A stretch of DNA of 64,000 nt from Lithodes maja (GCA_037953745.1 JBAKBP010000703.1:1-64000); one strand, 5' to 3'; positions 42,408 through 54,698 are shown, counted from the first letter of the stretch. A program made the numbers and translations. The notes: generated by a model from the sequence alone, not told the origin.

Positions 42408-43353
42408 CAGTAAACTTCCGTTAATCCGAAGGGCAGCGGACCGGCCCTCTTTCGGATTAGTGGATTTTTCGGATTATCGGACTTTACCCCTATGAACCTG
42501 TGTATGACGAAAACATTGAGGCATTAGGCCACCCAAATGACACAATGGTGCACACACACATATCATATGTTCATGAAATCACTTCAAAAGTTTACCATTG
42601 TCATTGTAGCCTATTACCTACTTCAAAACATTCAGATTAATGGTCAAAGGAATCTGCTGATATAAACGTCTTCTTCTTCTTCCGTCTACTAGCGAGTTTG
42701 TCTTGCTCTTGAAGATCAGATCAGATGTGGTTCGGGAAGTAATGCCTTAACAACGGCACTTCCCTGAAAGGTTCTTGTAATTTTCATTTTGTGATTTTCC
42801 TTTTGTGACGTGCTCTGTTATATTATATTGTATTGAAAGCACCCTTGGGACGCTCCGATCACTGAACTATAAATAGTAGCGTATCGGAATGTCCAAAGGT
42901 GCGTTTTCAAGCTCAAGACTAATACGTCCAAAGGTGCGTTTTCAAGCTCAAGACTGAATGCGCTTGCAGAAAATGCGGTGCAAGCCAGTAGCGCATCGGA
43001 GCGTCCCAAGGATGCGTTCAAGAGCAAAACAAACTCTCTAGCAGACGATGTGGAAGAAGAAGAAGAAGGTGTTTACGTTTATATCAGTAGCTTCCTTTGA
43101 CCATTAATCTGAATGTTTTGAAGTAGGTAATAATCTACAATGACAATGGTAAACTTTTAAAGTGAATTCATGAACATATGATATGTGTGTGCTCCATTAT
43201 GTGTCATTTGAGTGGACTAATGCCTCAAAAAGGGGACTTTGGGACTTCTTGAAATTCGGACCATCGGGTGAATTCGGATTTGGCCTCAAATTGAAAAATT
43301 CGGACTATTGGGAGATTCGAATCATCGGTCGTCGGATTAACGGACTTTTACTG
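42408..43353 (+). mobile_element. pogo-like MITE, family P1 copy 1
   Basis: 946 bp flanked by TA in a TA microsatellite. Ends CAGTAAACTTCCGTTAATCC and, reversed, CAGTAAAAGTCCGTTAATCC. Subterminal DNA repeats CGGATTA/CGGACT words. The centre has an inverted pair, GGGACGCTCCGAT and ATCGGAGCGTCCC, and a duplicated GGTGCGTTTTCAAGCTCAAG block. No ORF. A full-length sister lies at 55302-56261 in the opposite orientation. Confidence 0.92.
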
Positions 43354-43581
43354 TATATATATATATATACTGTATATATATACTGTATATATAAATATAT
43401 ACAGTATATACACATATATAATAATAATAATAAGCATGTTACTTATTTCTCATAAGCGCCAATTTTTCCGAAGAATTCACTAGCGCTCGGAAAGAGAAAG
43501 AAAAAAGAACAAAATCAAATGCATCAAAAGAAGGCTTATATACAACACACATTTAACAATCACTAGCAGTGGCAAAACAGC

Positions 43582-45748
43582 CTAAACTCTATAGCCATCT
43601 GTCATGACACCTCTCTCAAGATCATGGCTTCTCTCAAAGAGAAAAGTCTTAAGTTGTCTCTTGAAGCATTCAACAGAACTCAGTTGTCTCATGGACAGCG
43701 GCAACCTGTTATACAACCTCGGAGCCATGTAGGAGAATGGCCTCTCAAAGAAAGAAGACTGCTGGAAAGCCCTTGGTTCATCAAGACGAAAAGGGTCATT
43801 GTCATGACGCACAACTACACCATGGTGTGCCGGTGGGCGCCTGAGCAGCTCCGCAAGGTACCTAGGCTCACCAAATTTGAGAACCTTAAAAGTCACCAAA
43901 CACAACTTAAATTCTATTCTTGCTCTTACTGGCATCCAGTGCAGTTTTATGTGAAGAGATGTAGTAGGAGTTCTAGGTGGAACACCAAAAATTAGTCTTG
44001 CGGCCCTGTTAAGAACAGACTGAACTTTCTTTAAAATATAATTTGGAAGACCCACCAACAGGGCATTGCAATAATCAACACGAGAGAAGACCAATGAGTG
44101 AACCAACGTCAGGAGGCAACGTCTGGTTATAAACGGCTTCACCAAATAGAGATTTCTGATGTGCAAGTAACAACTTTTAACTATCTGGTTTACATGCTCT
44201 TTGAAATCTAATCGGGAGTTCACATATACAGTACACCCAGATTTCGAACAGAGTTGGCCGGTCGCAGCTGAGATCCACCCACATTGATGGAGAGGGCACC
44301 TACTATATCATCAGCTCTTCTATTTCCTCGGATGATGAGAATATCAGTTTTACCATCATTTAGTTTAAGTTTTCTCGCTCTCATCCACTTCTTGATATCA
44401 GACAACAACAACAACTCCGTATATCAACTATATTTGTGATTCTCACATAAATCTGGGTGTCATCTGCATAAAAGTGAAAGGTGACATTATGTGCACGAAG
44501 CAGAAGAGACAAACTGCTGATATAAATTATAAATAGGATAGGACCTAAAACTGATCCCTGCGGAACACCATACTGCAGGGGTGTCGAGTCCGAGACCATT
44601 TGATTTACCATCACACTCTGGGATCTACCTGACAAGTACGACCCAAGAAGCAAGAGAGCGGAGTCACGCACACCACAATCATAAAGATCACTCAATAACA
44701 ACTCGTGATCCACTGTGTCAAAGGCCGCAGAGAGATCAAGCAAGACCAATAGTGAGGCCACACCATTGCAAATGTTCTCAACTAGATCATTATGTACTCT
44801 AATCAATGCTGTTTCAGTTGAATGATGCTGTCGGTAAGCAGACTGAAAAATTGGGATAGTTTCATTCTGCTGAAGTAGTGGTTGTAATTGGTCAAGTATT
44901 GCACGCTCTAATATCTTTGATATGAAGGACAGGTTGGAGACAGGACGATAGTTCAACATGTTCTCAACATCAAGTCCAGGTTTCTTTAGAGTAGGTCGGA
45001 GTAGTGCATGCTTTTCAGAATGTGGGAAGCTACCTTCAGAGAAGCACTTATTAATTATTTTGGAAATAAACTCAACTGTGTGATCATAGACTCTTGGTAG
45101 CTTGGAAACATTTATGGGATCCAACGGGCAAAATGTTTTATTGAGGTTTCTTATGTAGGACGAGATCATGTCCACCTCTACTGAGTGAAAGGATGAGAGG
45201 ACATTATTAGGAATGTGTCGGGGTTGGAGTACAACTGAAAGTTCTTCACCAACAGAAGCATCATCCAGTTCCTGTCTTATGCGAGTTATCTTGCCAGCAA
45301 AAAATGCCACAAAGTTGGCAGCCAACTCGGCATTGGGTACAGAAGGTCTTAAGCTGACTCTTGGTTTTCCAAGTAAACTGTTTACAATTGAAGCCAACCT
45401 CCTCTGGTCGTTACCACATGAGTCAACTTTTCCCTGATAATACACTTTCTTTTCATCTTTGATTGTGTGGACCACGGCTCTTCTGGCTGACAGATATTGC
45501 AACCATGTAGAGTCTGTTTTATTTTTCCGCCATTCACGTTCAGCTCTTCTACGCGCTCTTCTAAGAAATTTAACTCGAGTGCTATACCAGGGTGAATCAT
45601 CTCGTACTATGATTTTCTTCTCTACTTCTGGACAGTGATGATCGAACACTAATTTAAGTGCATTTCCATGTACCTCCACCAGCTCATCTGAAGTAAGGTT
45701 GGAAGTATCAATACTTCCCAAGTACTGTTTTACTTCACTGCTAGCCAA
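43582..45748 (-). pseudogene. L2-like LINE RT and C-terminal domain
   Basis: RT motifs: NYRPVSNLSFISKILE, FQSAYRQHHSTETALIR, LVLLDLSAAFDTVDHELLL, GVPQGSVLGPILFIIY and catalytic FHFYADDTQIY. Frame changes near 44405 and 44222 separate RT from DIKKWMRARKLKLNDGKT and from the C-terminal part (RLDFKEHVNQIVKSC, SRVDYCNALLVGLP, LHWMPVRARIEFKL). These motifs are diagnostic of the L2 branch. The ORF is inactive as it stands. Confidence 0.9.
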
Positions 45749-46484
45749 ATTTTGGTCTGTATTTTTTATAATTTCTAAATCTGATTACTTTTTCATGTGT
45801 GAGTGGCTTAGGGAAATCAAAGCTGAAAGTAATCAAAGCATGATCAGAGGTATTAGGGTCAGCATTCTCAACATTAACATCCAGAACACCACCACAACCC
45901 ACAGAAGAGAAAACCAAGTCAAGGGTGTGTCCTAAGATATGAGTTGGGTGGGACACATGGTTTACAAAATTGTTCTGATCAGTCAACTCAAGGAACTCAG
46001 GAGAGAATGGCTTCAGATGAGGGCTGTCAACCCAGTAATCAAAATCTCCACATATCAAAAGTCTTCCGGTTTTAGCAGAAAATTCCTCGAGAAACTGCCC
46101 AAACTCTTCCATAAAACCCCTATCTGTGCCACGATGGCCAGGCCTATAGACAACTGCCATTCTTAGAATTTGTTGATGGAGTTTTATTTCCACTTCCAAC
46201 AGTTCATAATAAAGAGGGGCTGGGTTATGGCTTATTTGCAAGATATTCACCAGAGATGTGGAGTAGACAACTGCCACTCCACCACCCGGATGATCTCCCC
46301 TAGGCCTAGGAACATTTATTATGGAATGGGTTTTAGGCAATGCCGCCTGGATAATATTCAGATCTGACTCGAACAACCAGGTCTCAGTGAGACATAATAC
46401 ATCAAGGTTACGTTCATCCAAGATCTCGCAAATATGATCTATTTTGTTACGCAAGGAACGAACATTCAACAGACCCAGTTTCAA
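45741..46484 (-). pseudogene. L2-like LINE endonuclease
   Basis: Starts near LGLLNVRSLRNKIDHIC, with VLCLTETWL, GGGVAVVYS, AVVYRPGH, LLICGDFDYWVD (usual GDFN is GDFD here), LDLVFSS and TSDHALITF. It ends at a stop at 45741. A run of A at about 45760 explains a one-base slip: in the alternative frame the protein runs straight into the RT part. Confidence 0.85.
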
Positions 46485-46531
46485 CCGGCTCCCGTGTGCA
46501 TTTTTCAGTTTATATACAGTATATATATATA

Positions 46532-47888
46532 CAGTGGATTCTCGTTATCCGCGCTGCAAGTATCCGCGATCCTTGCTATTCGCGGACACCCCTAAATATC
46601 CCATTACTCGTCATCCGCGCAAAAAAATGGCAAAATACCAGCTATTCACGGATTTGAATCGGGCAGGTCGGTGCGCATCCCGATTCTTGCTTTGGTCGGC
46701 CATCTTGCATTCTTGCGTGACGTCAACACAGCGTCCCAGCTGAGGCAGTAGATCACAGCCCAGTGTTGGAAAAGTTGAAAACCACCTGTTTACAACCTTT
46801 TTTCTGCACGAACCTCTTATCTCCCGCATTTATTAGGGCCTTTAGAGCATTCAGTGATAGGGACAGAGGGCCTGATGGTAATCATGATGGAAATAAATGC
46901 CCGGGACCATCAAAACAGAGAGCAAGCGTACCGACGCTGTCGGACGAAAGCGGGCAAATTATGCTGATGCGTAAGGCTAGCCTAGGCCTAATGACTGATT
47001 ACAAATAAAGTTTATGTGGTAAGTTATCTCCTCATAATATGTATTTATAAGTATTCTCCTCAAATAATATGTATTTATTGGATATATTTGGGGGGAAATG
47101 GGTACTTTATGGGTGACTGGACGAATGTGGAATATAGTGTGGTACCGGTACAGTCACTGACGGTACCACACTTTGTTCCACATTCTTCCAGGTCCGTCAC
47201 CGTATCTGTTTAATAATTTGGTCCATATTATTGTCATAAAGTAGGTCAAAATAATGGTTTGAGGGTCCAAGATGGCCGAGTCAGGTACGACCTAAGCCTA
47301 TTTCCCATTGAAAGCTATGTTAACCCTCCTGGCCCGGGCAGGCTCTTAAAATGACAGTGTGGGCTACCCGGGCGATCTGGCCAAAAAACGTCTAGGCCTA
47401 GGCTACCGTATTTTTGTTTAGTTTAACTGCTAGAAATTTCCCACGCATCTATAAATGTAGTGCGGTTTCCAATCTGTAGACTGGCGTTGAGTAGAGCTCG
47501 CTATGTCAACTGGTTCAGTTGTGATGACGATTTCAGTGGAGAGCACTTGCAGGCGATGTTAGCAATATGACGATCTTTTCACTACTGAAACAACGACATA
47601 CAGACATACAATAACAAACGAGTCTTCTCTTTCTTGTTTTCGGAGGTGCGGTGACGTAACGATCGGCTTTGTTTACATGCGTCGGACGCACGGCGTTCAG
47701 ACCAAGCTGAATAGGCTTTCAAGCTTACAGATTTTAAAATGACACCCTGGCTCCTGCCCTTAATTCGTGGTGTCATTTTAAAATGACAATCGGGCCAGGA
47801 GGGTTAAACACTGACCACGTATCCGCGAAACCACGCATTCGCGGAAGGGGGCTGGTACGACATAGGCGCGAATACTGGGAGGGCACTG
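46532..47888 (+). mobile_element. Tigger/pogo-like element carrying a MITE
   Basis: Left end CAGTGGATTCTCGTTATCCG after TA. The right end, reversed, is CAGTGCCCTCCCAGTATTCG, so the termini agree partly; an extra G separates the right end from TA. Internal blocks match 34236-34925 and, reversed, 20061-20961. A TTAA MITE sits inside at 47320-47807. No transposase is readable. Confidence 0.8.
47320..47807 (+). mobile_element. TTAA MITE, family T1 copy 4
   Basis: 480 bp between TTAA sites, with ends CCCTCCTGGCC and GGCCAGGAGGG, the cleanest pair in the window. The internal CCTAGGCCTAGG core and GTTTACATGCGTCGGAC block match copies 1 and 3. Confidence 0.93.
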
Positions 47889-47891
47889 GTA

Positions 47892-47895
<4 letters not shown>

Positions 47896-47949
<54 letters not shown>

Positions 47950-47992
47950 GTATATATATATATACCGTATATATATATATACTGTATACCGG

Positions 47993-48047
<55 letters not shown>

Positions 48048-48055
48048 TATATATC
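47896..48055. repeat. TA microsatellite
   Basis: Long TA runs broken by CCGTA and CTGTA units, next to the right end of the Tigger-like element. No further content. Confidence 0.95.
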
Positions 48056-48094
48056 GATCTATATAGGAATAGTAGAAAAAAGAAAAATGCTTAC

Positions 48095-48283
48095 AATGAC
48101 ATCATCGTCGTCAGATGGATAGGCAGCTTTGGTGCGTTTAACACCCTTCTTCCCTTTCCCTTTCACCTTCCCTTCGGGTCGTGGCAGGGGGTCACCGGCA
48201 GGGGTCATGTCCTTGTCCAAGTAATCAAGTGGTTCTACGTCCAGGTCGCTGTCGCCACCCCTCTGCCGTGAGCGATCGAGAAA
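48095..48283 (-). CDS. Middle exon of the MADF-like gene
   Basis: A 189-bp exon with TTTTTTTGCAG before it and GTAAGC after it on the minus strand, both intron phases 0. It encodes FLDRSRQRGGDSDLDVEPLD, then a Lys/Gly-rich basic stretch (KVKGKGKKGVKRTK) and an acidic end (SDDDD). The next exon in phase is at 41555, about 6.5 kb away. A hinge or nuclear-localisation role is plausible; no domain is recognised. Confidence 0.5.
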
Positions 48284-48824
48284 CTGCAAAAAAATATATT
48301 AATTATGCACATGAATACAAACATTAAACATCTTGACGGAGAGGTATTTATGTCCAGGTTTCAAACCTACTGGCCCCACGTATATTGTTACGGAAATCTG
48401 GGAACCTTCACCACTTGTCACAGTGATGAAAATGGCCAGTTTTCCCAAATATACCTGTCGTCAGTGTGATCAAAACTTCTTCATGGTACCTGTCTATCAA
48501 CCTGTCCACGATTTATATAAAGTAATAATATTGAACCACATTTCTTTTACAGATTTTGGTATTTCACTGAGGAGGTGGTGGAAGGTGAACTTTGCAATGG
48601 ATCGATGACGACTCTTTAAAATATATATATAAGTGACATTCAATCTATAGCTTGTTCGGTACCTATTTTATGTGAAGACATTATGAAAATTTTTAAGAAA
48701 TAATCATAGAATAATATATTCGTAAATATTCCCTGAGCCCAACAAAATAAAAATAATAGTTTTAATAAAACATACAAAATTATGTATACAATTTTGTTTT
48801 TCTTGATACCCAGAGATTTATTAC

Positions 48825-49223
48825 TTTTAAGGCCCTTATCATGAAGGAATGGTTTTTCCTTAAACCATTCCACCAGCTCTTGCTCCTGTTCGTCAGTGAA
48901 GGCAATGTACAGTAGTTCCTCTTGCCTGGAGGAGGAGGCGTAGAATCGGAGGTGTGATGATCTTGTTCCTCCTCCTCCTCACCAGCCGTTCCTCGCTCCA
49001 CTTGGGTTTCTTCCTCCACTTCCCTTGCTGGTGATTTGGGTGAGGCATGGGGCGATGTCATGGGCGAAGAAGTGGATGAAGTAAGATTTCCTTCCCTGCT
49101 GGTGCTTGCTATTGGCTCTTGGAGTGTGGTGTCTTTGGGTGGGTCATTTTTCCTCCCCTTGGTTGTAGGCTTCTTGGGGACCTTTTTCACTGTCTTCTTT
49201 GTACCTTTGATATTTTTTGCCAT
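48825..49223 (-). pseudogene. First exon of the MADF-like gene, frameshifted
   Basis: Starts MAKNIKGTKKTVKKVPKKPT at 49223; a Lys/Pro/Ser-rich then acidic leader. Near 48930 the frame must shift by one base to continue as EELLYIAFTDEQEQELVEWF and then FKEKPFLHDKGLK, which looks like the start of a MADF-type DNA-binding domain (Leu, Trp and Pro-x-Leu spacing). A donor GTAATA is possible at 48824. The rest of the domain would need a further exon between here and 48283, which I could not find. Family assignment is tentative. Confidence 0.4.
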
Positions 49224-49349
49224 GACGAATGCTTTGAAAACGAGTGCGTGGACGAGTGTACAAAAATCTGTGCGATCGCCTTCAAGAATACTGTGTGAAT
49301 GACCTCAAGAGCAGACTGGTATTTATATATGGGTGTGAAATTGGAGTGA

Positions 49350-51620
49350 CCATAGATAGTGTTATCGGACGTGTCGGGGCGTCAACAACATGATTTCTGA
49401 ACCCTACATTCGGCCTACATTCGCCCTCAGTTGACCCATTTTGCCCATTTTTTGCGTTGCATTAGCTGATATTCGTCGAAAGACTCACTGCAATCGCACA
49501 TTCTCCGCAGAGTACTCGCCCTAATAGACTATATTCGCCTACAAGCAGCGTTGCCAATAACGGAAAATCGCCATATTCGGTCCAAAGGTCGCAGGTCATT
49601 CACCCACAATAGCCCATGTTCGCCCAATATTCGCTCGTAATTCTTATAACATTCCCAACATTCGCACACATTTGACGGTACTGCCGAATAGGGAGACAAG
49701 GGTGCGAATTGTGAGAATGTAGTGAGACCAAGGGCGAAGGATGTGAGACAAAGGGTGAATGTCGCACAACATTCGCCAACATTTTGAATTCGAAACCGTT
49801 TTTTGTATGTACAGTATGTATGTACAGTATGTATGTACATGCTCAGGCCCAATCCCCACTTTTCCCATTTTTATTTTCATATTCTATTTTACTCTATTTT
49901 TATTATTTTTTTGTTTTTATTTTCTTGGGGGTGGCCGACTCAAGACAGCAAGAACAGGGAAAACACAAGACAGAACAACGAACAAACACAGACAAAACAC
50001 AAAATTCACACACATCTAGGTCACCCAAGAGAAGACCCAGAGACCAGGGTCACCAAGGTCGCTCCAGCACTCCCCCGGCTCCTGACCACCCGGAGAGGCT
50101 CCGATCTCGGCAGGCAGACATGCAGCGGAGCCAAAGCCACAAGCCCGCCCACCACACTTCCAGGCGCACCCTTCATATTAATCGTCTCCCCGGGCCAGGC
50201 ACCTGATGGACTATTATCTAGTCCAGCTTGTGCCCGACCCCTTCCCCCAAATGACCACGTGTTCACTCAACTATTCACAAGCATTCTCCATTCATTCCTG
50301 TTTATTATCACTTCCTTTGCCTGATCTATAGTCATTCCTCTATCATCCAAAGCTTGTCTTACACAGTCTCTCCATCTCAATGGGGGTCTTCCTGCCCTTC
50401 TGTCTCCCCTTGTATCTGACTCACATATTCTCTTTGTAAGCCTTTCATCTCCCATTCGTTCAACATGACCATACCAGCTCAGCACCCTTCTGTCCACTCT
50501 GGCTGACAAGTGTTCCTGTTGCCCCACTCTCCTACGTATCTCTTCATTCCTCAATCCGTCTCTACGAGTAACTCCACACATTCTCTTCAAGCAGCTCATC
50601 TCCATCACATCCAGCTTTCGTCTCTCCTTTTTCTTCAGAGCCCATGTCTCAGCCCCATACATCACTGTTGGCACCACAATTACTTGATACATTGCACTTT
50701 TTACTTTCATTCCGAGATTTCTCGTCTTCCACATACTTCCCATTGCTACGAAAACTTTCCTTCCTTCACACACTCTGTTTTACCTCCATTTCCATACCTC
50801 CACTCCTGCTTATCGTTCCTTCTAGATATTTAAAACACTCTACTTGTTCCAATACTTCCCCATCCAGCCTCGCATCTAGATTCACCCTACGATCACCTCT
50901 ATTACACACAGTCAGAGTAAGCCATACCCATAGCTTACTCTGACTGTTACTTTAACTTAGATATTTTCTAGATCTCGAGTGACGGCGTCTCTTCCGTGGA
51001 TTGACCTCCCAATCTACCAAGATTGGAAGCTAAAGCGTCACATTATTCCTTTGCCCCTCAACTTTCTCTTCATAATTGCTGAGGGGCACAGGGCCCTGGG
51101 TGGGGCTTTGGTTTCCCGGGCGTTTACGCACCCTCTCAGCCCCCCGCCATGGAGTGGCTTCGGTCACCCAGGCTTTATTGTGGTCGGCAGGGAGGGTTCT
51201 GTGGGGTCGCTCGTTTATGGCCTTGGCCTTACTCGGGGCCTTGGGGCTGTTCGGCCAGGCAGCTTGGGGAACAACAACAACAACAACAACAACCATTACT
51301 TTACTTTTATTGACGTTCACCTTCAGTTTCCTCCTCCCACAAACCACTCCAAACTCTTTGACTACCCGCTGCAATTTCTCCTCAGAATCCGCCACCAACG
51401 CGACCGTTTTTTGGGAAAATCTACGGCTAATCTGGGGGGATCTGGGCTCACATGGGCGACCATTCTGCAATTTTGGCGACAATGGGAGAATGTTCGACCG
51501 AATATGGAGATTTTTGGAACTTAGACAAAAAAAATCCTGTCGCCCTATGTCGCTGGGCGTTCGCCATCGCAAAATCGCACAGTGGGATACCCCCTTTAGG
51601 TGTGGAGATCTCCAAAGTTT
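49350..51620. repeat. Degenerate inverted-repeat region rich in TTCGCC words
   Basis: The left part (49370-49780) is full of ATTCGCC, TTCGCACA and similar words, and the right part (51380-51600) of their complements. The clearest inverted match is AAAATCGCCATATTCGGTC (49564-49582) against AAAATCTCCATATTCGGTC (51515-51497 reversed). Between them are LINE fragments and a TGTACAGTATG microsatellite at about 49804. It may be an old DNA transposon with long ends. Confidence 0.45.
50268..51420 (-). pseudogene. RTE-like LINE RT fragments (third family)
   Basis: About 51420-51290: ADSEEKLQRVVKEFGVVCGR and LKVNVNKSKVM, the region just after the RT active site. About 50950-50268: ECFKYLEGTISRSGG, VVPTVMYGAETWALKKKE, LSWYGHVERMGDERLTKR and RAGRPPLRWRD, the C-terminal domain. 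The segment between (50950-51290) is unrelated and includes a GTT microsatellite and a hairpin at 50911-50946. The element is broken by a frame change near 50770. Confidence 0.75.
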
Positions 51621-52019
51621 AATTTAGAGTCTCCTGAAATACAGTACGGTACCACCAAACCCAAGGTACTGCACAGTATTCTATTTAACTTCCTCAGCAA
51701 GAAGGGATTATTTACTTGTAGTCTAGTTATCATAAGCCCGATCTAAAGCAGGCAATGGTCCTGAAAACTGGCATGAGGCACCAGGCAAGGGTTCTGGTGG
51801 AACATGCTGCTCTGGCATGTACGATAGGTACTGAGCTGGCGATGCCCACCCACTGTCCCAGCAGCAGCAGCCAGCCTATTCTTCTGTTGTCGCTGCCGAG
51901 CCAAAAACTCATACAGCCGCAGAGTCATGTTTAGGATAACATTATCCAGATTTTCCTCTGCAGCTGTAGCATGAGTGGCTCGACGAAGGCCAGCCACTGT
52001 TATACCTCTAATTAGGAAA

Positions 52020-52830
52020 TATAATTAACTTTTTTTTTTTTCTATGTGAATGAGGGTGAAAAAAGGCAGAACTGCCTGCAGCAAGTGCCTCCCCTAGAGT
52101 TGAAAGAGTGACAGGGCCAAAATCAAGGGACGTTCGAGCTAAAATGCCTGGACAGAGTTTGAAGCAATTTAAGTCATAGGAAGAGGGAAAGACTGATTCT
52201 GGGAGAGAGTTCCAGAGCTCAGCAGTTAAATAGAAGAAAGTCTGAGAATAACATATCACACTTGGGTTGGAGAGTTGCACAGAGTAGGGGTGGGATTGTG
52301 TTGCAAGACGGGTACTACGTACCCTACGTAGAGGAGGTGGTATACACTGGGAAAGCTCCGAGGAACACTGATTATTGTAGTAGAGATAGAATAGTGAGAG
52401 AGATGCAACATTGAGAGCGAAGAGAGAGAGATTGCAGAGAGTTGGTGAGTGGACGGGAGTTAATGATACGAAAGGCTTTCCTTTCTACTTTGTCTAGGAG
52501 TGCGGTGTGAGAGGATCCTCCCCACACATGTGAACAATACCTAATACAAGGATGCACTGTGCCCCTGTACAGAGCTAGAAGCTGTGCAGGGGTAAAGAAC
52601 CCCTTGAAGCGGTTGAGCATACCCAGCTTCTGGGAGGCTGCCTTAGCAAGACTGGTAATATGGTCCTTCCAAGTGAGAGCAGAAGAAAAAGAGACACCGA
52701 GAATATTGAGAGAAGATGAAGGATTGATTTTTGTATTGTTGAAGAATAAGGGATAGTCCTCTGAAGGTTCGTGATGGGTAGTAAGATGAAGAAATTGGGT
52801 CTTGGAAGCATTTAATGCACCAAGGATTTC
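52020..52830 (-). mobile_element. 5'-truncated LINE fragment with A-rich tail
   Basis: The minus-strand reading gives KLGMLNRFKGFFTPAQLLALYR, HPCIRYCSHVWGGSSHTALL, KVERKAFRIIN and, after a frame change, TAELWNSLPESVFPSSYDLN. These match C-terminal regions of BS- or Jockey-like RTs. It ends in an A run at about 52042-52030. Target duplication was not resolved. Confidence 0.7.
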
Positions 52831-53439
52831 TCTACCTCAATGGGGGGAAATAAAACATTTGTCTGCTATTTTTCCCGCCTTTGGTTCGCACCAACCTAAA
52901 TTTGTTGCCATCGAGTGAATTGAATTTTTTAAATCGCAGTCATCAAAATATCAATGGATTTCTATAGTCATGAATGTTACAGACATATTACTCTCTATTC
53001 AGTACATTGTCCAATATACAAAGTATTTATGATTAATAAAACATATTTGATTAGGCCCACAAAAACACATGGCAGTCATTCGAAAAATAGTCCTGTTAAT
53101 ATTTTAATAGATAGGTATCCATGTCCTAAAATTAAAATGATATGTATAAAAACTCGAGATGAACTTATAAAATAATCGTCATTAGCAACTTTACTGGATA
53201 TTAGATTATACAATTATAAACTAGTTTCAGATCTGGCAAGCGCATAATAAATTGATGCCAGTGTTCGCTACCCATAATAGTTATTAAACGAAACTTCTCA
53301 GACAGTAAACATCTCTTCCCCACTTAACTTACTTTGTTAAATTTGACATTAGTTGTGCATCTATGTGCACATTAGCAGTAATGGTGGTAGATATTTGTTT
53401 CTCACAGATGGAAATCTTAATATAATGTGGATTATAGTC
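52831..53439. other. No gene seen
   Basis: AT-rich sequence without a credible ORF, repeat or RNA gene. Confidence 0.5.
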
Positions 53440-54120
53440 TTAACCCTTTGGCGCACCTATAGTTTCCAATCAAAGTTTTTCCCACTCCCAAATTATATCT
53501 CAGCTCACTCAGAGCCAGTTTTGTGCCCGGCGATAATTTGTTTCTGTGACGTTTTTATCCACCAAAAAATCCTTGTATTTGGATTAATGAGGTACCATCG
53601 GCTTCATTATTGATTGAACTTGAAGATAAGCGAATAAAAACATAGAATAAATACAAAACAACCACATTGGGGCACTCTGAAATAAGAATTGTAAAAAAAA
53701 AAAGTAAATACCTTATATCCAACTCGCGCTAGCTCAAAATTTTGCCCGCAACATTTTTGATTTGCTTACATATATGGAAGTGGAATTTAATGAGGATTCC
53801 ACTGGTAACTTCAGAATTACTATAAACCAAATAGTTGCTGAGATACACGAATAAACGTGAAAGTATCGAAACACAGACTGAGCTGTACTCTGCTCACTTC
53901 CCAGCCAGCCGTGAGTAAACGGTTAAACTGAGGGGGTTGCCAAATGTACCCATTGAACTAGACGTAATACTTAATATATGTGCCAAATATGACGCGCGTC
54001 AGACGAAAACTTAATTTTTGGCGAATATTTTTAAGTTTAATGACTCTTAACGAGTCATCGTGCGCCTAGGAAAAAAATACCTAATGACTCTGAACGAGTC
54101 ATCGTGCGCCAAAGGGTTAA
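53440..54120. mobile_element. TTAA element, family T3
   Basis: 673 bp between TTAA sites with a perfect inverted end CCCTTTGGCGCAC. The right end also carries a duplicated ~50-bp block (AATGACTCTTAACGAGTCAT and AATGACTCTGAACGAGTCAT, each followed by CGTGCGCC). No ORF. It is unrelated in sequence to families T1 and T2 beyond the target site and CCC ends. Confidence 0.9.
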
Positions 54121-54698
54121 TAAAGGTAAAATGTTCAGTTATAGATTGTGTCGTGCGTGCGTGTGTGTGTGTATTCCAAGGTTGCCAGCGCACATCACAT
54201 CTCCAAACTCGCCCAAAAGTAGCCCAATCACTTAATACCGCACAACAGACAATTTCAGCTATTTTAATCCTATCACACACATTTTCTGATATGTTTATCT
54301 TTAACAGCCATGCATGCATGATACTATGAGTTCCCCAAATATAACTAGGCCTAGTCCCATATAGCCTACTGTATGAGTAGTGGCCTACGTGTCACATCAT
54401 TTAAATATTAATGAAATACCACATACATTATTATCACAATCATGCATTCATCAAATCTGCATCAATGTCCCAATCCCCCCTCACAAACAATCACTTAATT
54501 AGGCTATTCAGTCACCACCACATAGGCTACCATACATGTACAGTATAGTACAACCAACAGAAAGTCATGATGAACGTTTGTATGAAATGTAGCCTAGCTC
54601 TTGGCTACTCAACACTCGACACCTCTACAACTTTAATAATATATAGAACCAGCCCAATTCCGCTTTCCACAATGTTAGTTAGTTAGGATAATACTTCA
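54121..54698. other. Left flank of the BEL/Pao element, no gene seen
   Basis: Contains a short GTGTGTGC microsatellite near 54155 and AT-rich DNA. No ORF or terminal repeat of note. It appears to be the pre-insertion neighbourhood of the LTR element. Confidence 0.5.

Larger units (their letters stand above)
43400..46490 (-). mobile_element. L2-like LINE, near full length
   Basis: Endonuclease, RT and C-terminal domain in order on the minus strand, with a 3' end GCTAGTGAATTCTTCGG followed by TTA/TAT repeats near 43430. The 5' end is not clearly bounded; Tigger-like DNA starts at 46532. At least three frame changes break the ORF. It lies in the intron of the MADF-like gene. Confidence 0.85.

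Noticed and set aside
48333..48608. Plus-strand ORF with a CRQC motif resembling a zinc finger
   Set aside because: Only one Cys pair, no second pair or His at proper spacing, and it lies in an intron of the opposite strand gene.
50020..50260. Pro-rich plus-strand segment as a coding exon
   Set aside because: Frames are broken by stops, no splice signals were convincing, and it lies between repeat fragments.
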